NCBI RefSeq assembly: GCF_036030735.1 | Contig: NZ_CP107928.1 | Location: forward strand, 62,001-126,000 | DNA from: Streptomyces sp. NBC_00425 | GTDB taxonomy: Bacteria > Actinomycetota > Actinomycetes > Streptomycetales > Streptomycetaceae | DNA: 64,000 nt | Reading direction: 5' to 3' | Shown here: positions 1-6,785 of the stretch, piece after piece | Layout: every line of letters begins with the position of its first letter | Position numbering within the stretch: position 1 is the stretch's first letter | Program-made: the position numbers and the translations under genes | Notes under the pieces: model-generated | The model's input: the letters and a program-made list of their open reading frames with translations, nothing else | What the model was told of the DNA's origin: nothing | The model's database searches: none

Positions 1-1893
1 CGGGCGTTGCAGGCGCTGCACCAGCGCATCCTGGTGGGCGATCCCCTGCTGCTTCGGCCTGCGGGGCGGGCCGAGCGGACCGAGCCGTCGCCGCCGGCCG
101 CCGTGACGCGGCCCGCCGGCGGCGGGGCTGCGTGGGCGGTGAGCGGTGGACTTCCCTCCGGCGACCTGCTGTTCACCGGCCGCGAGGAGGAACTGGCGGT
201 TCTGGGTGAGGCGTTGGGGCCGCCCGGCGGCGGGCTCGTCGTCCTTTCGGGCCCGGCGGGCGTCGGCAAGAGCGCGCTGGCCCTGGCCGCGGCGCACCGC
301 GCGGGCGACGGCTTCGACGGTTCGGCGCTCGTGCGGCTGCGCACCGGGGGCGGGCGTCCGCTGGACGCGGCGCAGGTGCTGGCGCAGCTGCTGCGCCGGT
401 TCGCGGCGCACGGTGCGGCGCCGGCGGGCGGCGGGGAACCGGCCGCCGTGCTGCGGCAGTCGACGGCCGGCCGGCGGTGTCTGCTGGTCCTGGACGACGC
501 GGTCTCGGCCGACCAGGTCCGTCCGGTGCTCGCGGCCATGCCGGACAGCACGGTGCTGGTCACCTGCCGGGGCGTGCCCGAGGGGCTCGAGGGGCGGGTC
601 GTCGCGCTCGGCGTGCCCTCGGCGCGGGACGCCCGGGCGCTGCTGCTGGCCGCGGCGGGCGGGACGGCGCCGGACGCGGGCGCGGGGACGGGGGCGGCGG
701 ACGTCGTGGCGCTGTGCGGTGCTCTGCCGCTGGCGCTGCGGGCGGCGGGAAGCCTGCTGGCGGGCCGGCCGCGGCAGACGTGCGCGGCGCTCGCCGCGCG
801 GCTGCGTGAGGAGCGCACCCGGCTCGCGGAGCTGGGCGCGGCGGACCCCGCACTGCGCCCGCGGCTGCGGCAGGCCGCGGACGAGCTGAGCGATCCGCGG
901 CGGCGGGCCTTCCTGCTGTGGGGGCTGCTGCCCGCCGGGCCGTTCGGGCTGCGTGCGGCGGCGGCCCTGCTGGAGACGGACCTGCAGGCGGCGCGGGAGA
1001 CGGCGGACGCGCTGGTGCGGGCGCAGGTCCTGCAGACGGAGCCGGCCCGGGCCGGTGGCACGGTCGGGTACCGCATGCCGGAGCTGTTGCGGCTGCTGGC
1101 CGGGGAGCTGCTCGCCGCCGAGGTGGACGCCGACGTCCGGCGGGCCGCGCTGAACCGGCTGTGCGGCGCGGCGGCCGACGAGGTCGAGGCGGTGGGCGTG
1201 TTCGCCGGGGAGCCGGTCGAGGGGCGCCATCCGCTGGACTGGTTCCGGGGGCGGCGGCCGGTGCTGCTGGCGCTGGTGCGGCAGGCGCACGCGGCGGGGC
1301 TGTGGTCGGCGACGCTGCGCCTGGTGGACGGCATGGCGGGGTTCCTGGAGTCGCTGGCGGCGTGGGAGGAGCGTTCCGTCTGCCACGATCTGGCGCTGGA
1401 CGCGGCGCAGCGCACGGGCGATCTGGCGGCGCAGGCGCGGCTGTTGCGGGCCATGGGCGATCTCGCCTGGCAGCGGCGGCGGGTCGCCGTGGCGGAGGAC
1501 CTGTTCGAGCGTGCCCTGCTGACGGCCGACGCGGCGGGCGCCGACGAGGAGCGCGTGCGGGCGTTGACGGGCCTGGCCGATCTGCGGCTGGACAGCGGCG
1601 CGACGGACGCGGCGGCGGCGCTGGTGCCGGGCGCGCCGGACGCGCCGGCGCCCGACCGCCGCGGCCGCTTCGAGAGCCACCGTCTGCGGGGCCTGCTGGC
1701 GCTGGAGTCGCACGACCGGGACGCGGCCCGGGCCCACTTCGTGCGGTGCCTGACCCAGGCGACGGAGCTGGCGGACGCCCGTCTGGAGGCCTACGCCCGC
1801 CGCCGCCTCGCCGACCTCGTCGGCCCCCGGGTGCCGGCGTCGGGCTGGTCGGAGGTGCGGCCCGGGGTGTGGAGGAAGGAAGCGGTGGCCTGA
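1..1893 (+). CDS. SARP-type (AfsR-like) regulator with NB-ARC ATPase domain, 5' truncated by window edge
   Basis: The reading frame is open from base 1, so the gene starts outside the window. The first visible residues (ALHQRILVGDPLL) match the end of a bacterial transcriptional activator (BTAD) domain, so a winged-helix SARP domain is expected upstream. An NB-ARC ATPase module follows: Walker A GPAGVGKSAL, Walker B CLLVLDD, a TCR sensor-like stretch and the ALCGALPLALRAAG motif, which corresponds to GLPLAL. The C-terminal third is Ala/Arg-rich and helical, with TPR-like pairs (LLRAMGDLAWQRR, AEDLFERALLTA). Such proteins activate secondary-metabolite promoters through direct repeats spaced 11 bp apart, and candidates exist at 41053-41110 and 53586-53617. 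It probably controls the PKS locus or the adjacent peptide cassette. The family call is strong; the target is inference. Confidence 0.85.
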   Translation, partial: RALQALHQRILVGDPLLLRPAGRAERTEPSPPAAVTRPAGGGAAWAVSGGLPSGDLLFTGREEELAVLGEALGPPGGGLVVLSGPAGVGKSALALAAAHRAGDGFDGSALVRLRTGGGRPLDAAQVLAQLLRRFAAHGAAPAGGGEPAAVLRQSTAGRRCLLVLDDAVSADQVRPVLAAMPDSTVLVTCRGVPEGLEGRVVALGVPSARDARALLLAAAGGTAPDAGAGTGAADVVALCGALPLALRAAGSLLAGRPRQTCAALAARLREERTRLAELGAADPALRPRLRQAADELSDPRRRAFLLWGLLPAGPFGLRAAAALLETDLQAARETADALVRAQVLQTEPARAGGTVGYRMPELLRLLAGELLAAEVDADVRRAALNRLCGAAADEVEAVGVFAGEPVEGRHPLDWFRGRRPVLLALVRQAHAAGLWSATLRLVDGMAGFLESLAAWEERSVCHDLALDAAQRTGDLAAQARLLRAMGDLAWQRRRVAVAEDLFERALLTADAAGADEERVRALTGLADLRLDSGATDAAAALVPGAPDAPAPDRRGRFESHRLRGLLALESHDRDAARAHFVRCLTQATELADARLEAYARRRLADLVGPRVPASGWSEVRPGVWRKEAVA

Positions 1894-1975
1894 GCGGGGC
1901 CTTCCCTGAACGGGGCTTTCGCGGGCGGGGCTTCGGCGGCGGCTCGAAGCGCGGGCTCGTCCCAGCAGGCGCGCA

Positions 1976-1996
1976 GCCCCCGCTTTAGCCGGGGGC
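1976..1996 (+). terminator. Short GC hairpin after the regulator gene
   Basis: A 7-bp perfect stem (GCCCCCG/CGGGGGC, 1976-1982 with 1990-1996) encloses a 7-nt loop, CTTTAGC. It lies 83 nt after the regulator stop codon and 73 nt before the next start. No U-tract follows, as is usual in streptomycetes. It is plausibly a terminator separating the regulator from the peptide cassette. The rest of 1894-2068 shows no gene. Confidence 0.45.
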
Positions 1997-2068
1997 GGAT
2001 CGTGGCTGCGACCAGTCACGCGGGACCGGGGCTGCCGTCCGGGTCCCCCGCATCGTGCAGGAGGTTCC

Positions 2069-2257
2069 ATGTCCGATTCGGCCAACGGGCCCGTCGACGG
2101 CGTCGAGACCGTCGAATACGTCAACGTCGACGGCGGAGGCGACGGCGGAGGCGGAGGCGGGGCTGCGGCTCTCGCCCCGCGTCTGCAGTCCGCGATCCCG
2201 ACCGACCTGGAGCAGCTCGTCGCGGACATCAGCGACGGAACAGGGCCCGCCGACTGA
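2069..2257 (+). CDS. Small Gly-rich peptide, candidate RiPP precursor
   Basis: A 62-residue peptide starts at an ATG with a strong AGGAGG ribosome site about 5 nt upstream (around 2059-2064). The N-terminal third is acidic and ends in EYVNVD. A ten-residue GGGDGGGGGG tract and Ala-rich hinge follow, then a helix-like C-terminal segment (LQSAIPTDLEQLVADISDG). It is the first gene of a tight cassette with a methylase-fold fragment, a metallopeptidase and a HExxH protein, and a strong hairpin directly follows its stop. Those features are typical of a precursor made in excess over its maturation enzymes. The DLEQLVADI stretch resembles a recognition helix but sits at the C-terminus, so the modified residues could lie N-terminal to it. 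No homologue is recognised. The gene is well supported by ribosome site and codon use; the precursor role is inference. Confidence 0.65.
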   Translation: MSDSANGPVDGVETVEYVNVDGGGDGGGGGGAAALAPRLQSAIPTDLEQLVADISDGTGPAD

Positions 2258-2265
2258 GGGAGGCG

Positions 2266-2305
2266 GGCCGGGGACGCGCCCGCCCCCTCGGGCGCGTCCC
2301 CGGCC
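2266..2305 (+). terminator. 17-bp perfect hairpin behind the precursor gene (terminator/attenuator)
   Basis: Bases 2266-2282 pair perfectly with 2289-2305 around a 6-nt loop (CCCCCT). The stem starts 9 nt after the precursor stop and ends 47 nt before the next start. In RiPP operons a hairpin here commonly allows partial read-through, so that precursor mRNA exceeds enzyme mRNA. That role is inferred from position. Confidence 0.7.
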
Positions 2306-2352
2306 GTCCGCGTCGGTCGGGCCGTACGGCATCTCCCCGGAAGGACACAGCC

Positions 2353-2760
2353 ATGTCCCTGCACACTCCCGACACGACGCTGGTGCGGCACATCAGGGTC
2401 GTGGCCGTCGACGCCGGCGCGCAGCAGGTCACGCGGGCCGCGCTGACGCAGCTGCGGGCGGCCGCGCTGGTGCTGCATCCGCTCCGTCCCGCCCTCGACG
2501 TAGGGCGGTTGACCGCCGGCCCGGCCGAGTCGCTGGCCTTGCCGGGCCCGGACGGCGCCGACGCCCAAGGCGCCTGCGCCCGGGTGCTGGAACAGATCCT
2601 GTACCGGGTCGGCGCGGTGGGCGACGTGGCGGTGCTGCTGCCCGGCGGCCCGCCGTGGGCCGGCCCGCTCGTGCGCGAGCTCCAGGAGCTCGCGGACCGC
2701 TGGGAGATCAGCCTCCACATCGAGCCCGGCGTGCCCGCCGCGCAGCCGGCGGCCCGGTGA
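2353..2760 (+). CDS. Tetrapyrrole-methylase-like half protein (N-terminal lobe only)
   Basis: A 135-residue protein starts at an ATG preceded by GGAAGGA. Residues 11-42 (VRHIRVVAVDAGAQQVTRAA and onward to LVLHP) follow the pattern of the first strand and helix of tetrapyrrole-methylase-fold enzymes, hydrophobic beta then xVGxGPG then TxxAxxxLxxAxxV, but the Gly-Pro-Gly loop is altered. Residues 88-130 (VGDVAVLLPGGPPWAG, then ISLHIEPGVPAA) resemble the GDP motif and the PGV/PGISA strand that close the N-terminal lobe. The protein then ends, so the C-terminal lobe that completes the SAM pocket is absent. Borosin N-methyltransferases use this fold on peptides. Here a non-catalytic peptide-binding or partner role is more likely. 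The fold assignment rests on my own pattern matching and is moderate. Confidence 0.5.
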   Translation: MSLHTPDTTLVRHIRVVAVDAGAQQVTRAALTQLRAAALVLHPLRPALDVGRLTAGPAESLALPGPDGADAQGACARVLEQILYRVGAVGDVAVLLPGGPPWAGPLVRELQELADRWEISLHIEPGVPAAQPAAR

Positions 2761-2766
2761 GCGTGC

Positions 2767-3648
2767 ATGCCGGACACCATCGACACCGCCCTGCTGCGCG
2801 GGTACGGGCCCGGCATCGCCGCCTACCGCGACCAGCTGCGGCGCCTGCAGCGCGAGGCGCTGCTGGGCGGCGGAGAGGTGCTGGAGCGGCTGCTGGCGGG
2901 CCGCGCGGCCGCCCTCGCCCGCCTGCGGTCGGCGCCCTGGCTGCGGGCCCTGTCCGACGCGACCCTGCGTCAGATGCGCACGGTGGTGCGGTCCGGCGCC
3001 TACGCCTGTGCCCTGCCGCTGCGCGCCGGCGACCTGGCGCGGCTGATGGAACTGGCGCTGCCGGGGCTCGCGGACGACACGGTGCTGCACCACCCCACCC
3101 ACGCCCGCGCCGCCGAGATCATCCCGGAGCTCCCCCTGCTGCGCGGCCGCGCCGACGCCGTCCGCCAGGTGCTGGCCCAGTCCTCGCTCGACGAGCCGAC
3201 CACGTTCCGCACGGTCGACGACGAGCACAGCCGCCCCGTCGTGCACGGGCAGGACGGGCCGACGCTCGGGGCGTTGGCCGGCGTGGCCCACGAGCTGGGC
3301 CACTGCCTGTACGAGCGGGCCCGGCCGGTGCGCACGGCGCGCGGCCAGCTCGCCTCGGAACGGCTCGCGCACCGCTGGGAGGAGCAGGTCGTCGCCGCGT
3401 ATCTGGCGGCCCGCGGCGGCGCTGAGGAGCGGCGCCTGTGGTGGCTCAGACAGCGTCGCGTGGACGCCCTCAACCTTCACTTCTTCCTGGCCGAACGGGC
3501 CGAACTGTACGGCCCGCACGACGGGTTCGAGGCTCTGGTGTCCCCGCGGGCGGGCGTCTTCCGGGAGTCCCTGTTCACCGTGCCCGGCTACCAGGTGGTG
3601 TACGCGCGGGCGTCGCTGGCCCGGCTGCACACCGGTGACAACCCCTGA
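2767..3648 (+). CDS. HELGH zinc metallopeptidase (gluzincin, M3-like), cassette protease
   Basis: A 293-residue protein starts 6 nt after the previous stop, so translation is probably coupled. A HELGH motif lies at residues 175-179. A conserved-looking acidic stretch (SERLAHRWEEQ, residues 197-207) lies about 20-30 residues later, the spacing expected for the third zinc ligand Glu in HExxH+E peptidases such as the M3 family. The N-terminal half is helical and Arg/Leu-rich, and the C-terminus ends YQVVYARASLARLH, also M3-like. It has no signal peptide and is much shorter than oligoendopeptidase F (about 600 aa), so it is a compact member. In this context it may remove a leader or follower from the upstream peptide. 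Metallopeptidase call good; substrate inferred. Confidence 0.7.
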   Translation: MPDTIDTALLRGYGPGIAAYRDQLRRLQREALLGGGEVLERLLAGRAAALARLRSAPWLRALSDATLRQMRTVVRSGAYACALPLRAGDLARLMELALPGLADDTVLHHPTHARAAEIIPELPLLRGRADAVRQVLAQSSLDEPTTFRTVDDEHSRPVVHGQDGPTLGALAGVAHELGHCLYERARPVRTARGQLASERLAHRWEEQVVAAYLAARGGAEERRLWWLRQRRVDALNLHFFLAERAELYGPHDGFEALVSPRAGVFRESLFTVPGYQVVYARASLARLHTGDNP

Positions 3649-3669
3649 CCCGACGCGAGAGGACACCCG

Positions 3670-4656
3670 ATGAGCACCGTCGTCGCACGGGAGCGGACGC
3701 GCACGGAACCGCGCGGCCTCACCGTCGTCCGGCAGCGGTACGCCGCCCTGCTCACGAGCGCCGCCGCCGGCCCCGCCCCCTGGTCCGGCCCCGGGCCGGT
3801 GGATCCGCTGCCGCCGCATCTGTGCCGCCGGCTCAACCTCGGCCGGGCCCCGGAGTGCGGGCCGCGGTCGCGGACCGCGTACACCGGGCGCGAGGACTGC
3901 GAACTGGTGGAGTTCGGCAGCGGCGCGCTGCGGCTGCGGTACGCGACGGCGCTGGGGCCTGCGACCCTGGCGGACGTGGGCCTGTCCGGGTACCGCACGG
4001 TGCGGCCGGGGCCGCGTACGACGGCCTGGATGACGGAGGCGGTGGACACGCTGGCGGGCCTGTGTCCTGAGGCCGCGCGGGCCGTGGAGGCGTTCATCAG
4101 CGTGCTCGTCCTGCTCAAGCCGCGCCGCGAACAGGCGCCGCTGGGCGAGACCATGGCGTCCTGCTCGTTCCGGGAGCTGCCCTTCACCGCCTTCCTGACG
4201 GGGCTCGGTCTGCATCATCTGCCGCCCGGCTTCATGTTCACCGAGCCGTCCGTGTACAGCCTGCAGGAGTCGCTGTACCACGAGGCGCTGCACCTGTGGC
4301 TCAACGAGATACAGCGCACCGACGACCACTTCGCCCCCGCGCGCGGGGACGGGCCGCACGGACGCGACGTGAAGATCTTCGTGTGCTGGCAGGGCACGTG
4401 GTGGACCGCGGCCCGCTGTCTGCACACGCTGTTCGGCTATGTCCACCTCCTCAGGCTGCGCACCGCGGCCCTGGAACGGGCCAAGGGCGCGCAGGCGGCG
4501 CTCCTGGAGGAGGCGGTGCGCTCGGCGCGGGCCTGCTCGAGCGAGCTGCACCACTCGCTCCTGGACCGGCCGGGTCTGCTCAGCGCCGCCGGGCACGAAC
4601 TCCTGGACTGGATCGGCGAGTCGGTGCCGGGCCGCCGGACCGCCGCCCGGCGGTAG
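3670..4656 (+). CDS. HExxH-motif protein, likely alpha-ketoglutarate-type peptide beta-hydroxylase
   Basis: A 328-residue protein starts 21 nt after the protease gene with a GAGAGGA ribosome site. Residues 200-213 read ESLYHEALHLWLNE, a HExxH motif at 204-208. About 45 residues later comes CLHTLFGYVHLLRL (residues 250-263), which resembles the second His-containing helix after HExxH in the family of HEXXH-motif peptide-modification proteins, several of which use iron and 2-oxoglutarate to beta-hydroxylate RiPP precursors. The N-terminal 150 residues are variable and have no signal peptide. Neighbouring genes encode a candidate precursor and protease. Similarity is limited to motif spacing, so this is a divergent member. 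A second metallopeptidase would be the alternative reading. Confidence 0.6.
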   Translation: MSTVVARERTRTEPRGLTVVRQRYAALLTSAAAGPAPWSGPGPVDPLPPHLCRRLNLGRAPECGPRSRTAYTGREDCELVEFGSGALRLRYATALGPATLADVGLSGYRTVRPGPRTTAWMTEAVDTLAGLCPEAARAVEAFISVLVLLKPRREQAPLGETMASCSFRELPFTAFLTGLGLHHLPPGFMFTEPSVYSLQESLYHEALHLWLNEIQRTDDHFAPARGDGPHGRDVKIFVCWQGTWWTAARCLHTLFGYVHLLRLRTAALERAKGAQAALLEEAVRSARACSSELHHSLLDRPGLLSAAGHELLDWIGESVPGRRTAARR

Positions 4657-4734
4657 CCAAGCCAGACCCGCACCCGGCGGCAGCCGGGGCCGGCACGCGG
4701 CGGGGCCGGGGGGCGGCACGCGGCCGGGCCGGGG

Positions 4735-4778
4735 CGTGGCAGGGGGGCGGGGCCGTCCGGTCCCGCCCCCCTGCCACG
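4735..4778. terminator. 17-bp bidirectional terminator between convergent genes
   Basis: Bases 4735-4751 pair perfectly with 4762-4778 around a 10-nt loop. The hairpin sits between the plus-strand HExxH gene (stop at 4656) and the minus-strand hydrolase gene (stop at 4790), so it can terminate both. Upstream, 4657-4734 is a G/C-rich run with repeated CGGGGCCGGG-like words and no gene. Confidence 0.75.
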
Positions 4779-4789
4779 GCCTTGGGGGG

Positions 4790-5629
4790 TCAGTGGCCCT
4801 GGTTCCTGAGGATCTTGCGCAGGCGTGCCGCGAAGGCCCTGGGGTGGGTCTTGAGGCCGACGTGCCCGCCGGGCAGCTCCTCGGTCTCCTTGCCGAGCCG
4901 CTGCGCGAGAGCGACGGTGCAGCGGTAGGACCAGTTGCCCTCGGAGGGGGCGCCGGTGGCGAGGACGAGCCGGCCGGCCTCGGCGCGCAGCACGTCGAAG
5001 CCGGCGTCGTCGAGGTGGACTTCGGTGTAGGCGGGCATCTCGTGCGTGATGAAGAAGTCGATGTTGGCCTTCTGCTCGTCCGTCATCGGCGACAGCCGGG
5101 CCCCGGGCTCGAACTGCAGGTTGCCGTAGTCGATGTCGTTGAACGCCGCCCAGCTGACCATGCCGGGGCCGAACCCCTGCTGCCGGTAGGTGTCGCACGC
5201 CGTGCGCACCACCTGTCCGGCGAGCTCGCGCTCGGCTCCGGTCAGGAAGTAGAACTCCGAGGGCTCGTGCGCCACGAGCGTGGCCACCAGCTGCGGGTGG
5301 CGGGCCAGCAGATGCAGGCCCACGTGCGCTCCGAGACTCGTGCCGAAGAGCAGCGCGGGCTCGTCGGTGAGCGACTTCAGCAGCAGGGCCAGGTCGTCCG
5401 CGTGGGTGCGCGGCGTCAGGGGCGGCATCGGGTCGCCGGCCGCGCTGCGCGACATGCCGCGCCGGTCGTAGGTGAGGACCGTGTAGTGGTCGGCGAGGCG
5501 GTCGACCAGGCCGGGGATGCGCCGGGCGTCGCCGCCCGCACCGTCCATGGCGACCAGGAGAGGGCCCGTGCCCCGTGTCTCGTAGTAGAGCTCGGTGCCG
5601 GCGACGGGCACCGCGGCGGATGTCACCAT
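4790..5629 (-). CDS. Alpha/beta-fold hydrolase
   Basis: A 279-residue protein is the last gene of the long minus-strand PKS operon. The nucleophile elbow is FGTSLGAH with Ser98. An oxyanion-type loop MDGAGGDA lies at residues 28-35, and the catalytic His is probably His256 in GGHVGLKTHP. The ATG overlaps the stop of the upstream KAS-III-like gene by 7 nt (ATGGTGA), so the two are translationally coupled and probably act on the same intermediate. No signal peptide is present. Size and motifs fit the general alpha/beta hydrolase superfamily rather than a canonical type II thioesterase. A role in releasing or editing the polyketide is inferred, because neither nearby terminal PKS has an integrated thioesterase. 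Confidence 0.8.
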   Translation of the reverse strand: MVTSAAVPVAGTELYYETRGTGPLLVAMDGAGGDARRIPGLVDRLADHYTVLTYDRRGMSRSAAGDPMPPLTPRTHADDLALLLKSLTDEPALLFGTSLGAHVGLHLLARHPQLVATLVAHEPSEFYFLTGAERELAGQVVRTACDTYRQQGFGPGMVSWAAFNDIDYGNLQFEPGARLSPMTDEQKANIDFFITHEMPAYTEVHLDDAGFDVLRAEAGRLVLATGAPSEGNWSYRCTVALAQRLGKETEELPGGHVGLKTHPRAFAARLRKILRNQGH

Positions 5630-6654
5630 GACGGAACTTCCTTGATCGTCACGACTCCGGCGGAGCTGATCCAGCCGGGTCCCTGGGAGAGCAGCAGGAC
5701 GTGGTCTCCTGGCGCCACCTCGCCGGTGCGCACCAGGTGGTCGAGCGAGATGAGCAGGTCGGCCGCCCCGACATGGCCGACGGTGCGGCCGAAGTCCCAG
5801 CTGGAACGGGACATGGGCAGGCCCAGCGGGCCCATGACCGCGTACTCGATCATGCGGCCGTCCTGGTTGATCGGGACGACCTTGGCGATGTCGCAGGCGT
5901 TGAGGCCGGCCTCCACCAGGGAGCGCTGGACGATGGACAGGTCGAACTCGCCGATGCGCTCGACCGTTTCGGCGAGCGACATCTCCCGCTCGTTGAACAG
6001 CGCGGCCCGCTCGGCGACGGCGACCTCTCGCCCCGTGCCGTCCTGGGGCGGCAGCAGCGACTCGTCCCCGCGGTGCCACTGCTCCAGTTCGGCCAGCGTC
6101 CCGGAGTTGAGGGAGCGCACCTCGGCGAAGCCGCTCTCGGTGCTGACCACGGCGGCCGCGGCGCCGTCGGCGAGGATGTAGGAGTCGCCGAAGCCGCGCC
6201 AGCGGTCGATGAGCGGCGTCTGGAAGTTCTGCGCCGTGGTCAGCAGCGCCGTCTCCACCTGGGCGGCGCCGGTCATCTGCCCGATCACGACCTCGAGGGC
6301 GGCCAGCATGCCGTTGCAGCCCTGCCGGATGTGCAGCGAGGGAATGGGCCCCGTGCCGAGTTCCCGCAGGATGTACGCGGGCGGGTAGGAGCCGTCGGGC
6401 CCCTGGTGGTAGACGCCGCCGTGGACGTGGGACTCGATGTCCTCGACGTCCCGTCCCCAGCGTTGCACCGCGCGTCGCGCCGCGGCGACCGCCATGTCGA
6501 GCGCGGGGACACCGTGCGCGACATGGGTGCCGGTCAGGCCGCTCGCCTTGTGGACGTCCTCGTCGTAGCGGCCGTCGGCCACGGCGTCCTGCGCGCTCAC
6601 CGGATCGGGCAGGAACACCCCGACCGAGCTGAGGAACACTCCTTGCGTTCTCAC
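5623..6654 (-). CDS. KAS-III-like acyl/condensing enzyme, catalytic His apparently missing
   Basis: A 343-residue protein has the ketoacyl synthase III fold. The nucleophile Cys113 sits in IRQGCNGMLAALE, and the C-terminal GHVGAAD (Asp299) replaces the usual Asn motif. This is the style of KAS-III-like acyltransferases (CerJ/ChlB type) rather than FabH. The region where FabH has PHQAN reads VVPINQDGRM, with no His; the second KAS-III-like protein in this window (51547-52572) has His261 there. The GTG start at 6654 was chosen for its GGGAGG 8 nt upstream. It lies directly downstream of PKS1, which ends in a beta-ketoacyl-ACP with no release domain, and it overlaps the hydrolase gene. It could condense or transfer that chain. 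Family call strong, reaction uncertain. Confidence 0.8.
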   Translation of the reverse strand: MRTQGVFLSSVGVFLPDPVSAQDAVADGRYDEDVHKASGLTGTHVAHGVPALDMAVAAARRAVQRWGRDVEDIESHVHGGVYHQGPDGSYPPAYILRELGTGPIPSLHIRQGCNGMLAALEVVIGQMTGAAQVETALLTTAQNFQTPLIDRWRGFGDSYILADGAAAAVVSTESGFAEVRSLNSGTLAELEQWHRGDESLLPPQDGTGREVAVAERAALFNEREMSLAETVERIGEFDLSIVQRSLVEAGLNACDIAKVVPINQDGRMIEYAVMGPLGLPMSRSSWDFGRTVGHVGAADLLISLDHLVRTGEVAPGDHVLLLSQGPGWISSAGVVTIKEVPSW

Positions 6655-6692
6655 AACCACGCCTCCCTTCTTGTGTGTTGGCTGGTCCTGTC

Positions 6693-6755
6693 GGGGGCTG
6701 CCCGTGTTCGGGCGGCTCGGCTTGTGTGTGTGGGGGCTGCCCGTGTGCGGGCGGC
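6693..6755. repeat. Two 24-bp direct repeats, each a small hairpin, between PKS1 and KAS-III-like gene
   Basis: Copies at 6693-6716 and 6732-6755 differ by one base and are 39 nt apart. Each contains GCCCG-N4-CGGGC, so the leader before the KAS-III-like gene can form two successive hairpins. They may attenuate read-through or stabilise mRNA. No promoter is evident in 6655-6785. Confidence 0.5.
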
Positions 6756-6785
6756 CGGCTCCGGGGCCTGCCGCCCGCCCCGGGC

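Noticed and set aside
5623..6654. Housekeeping FabH assignment
   Set aside because: The His-Asn motifs of FabH are absent, and the gene is embedded in and coupled with a PKS operon.
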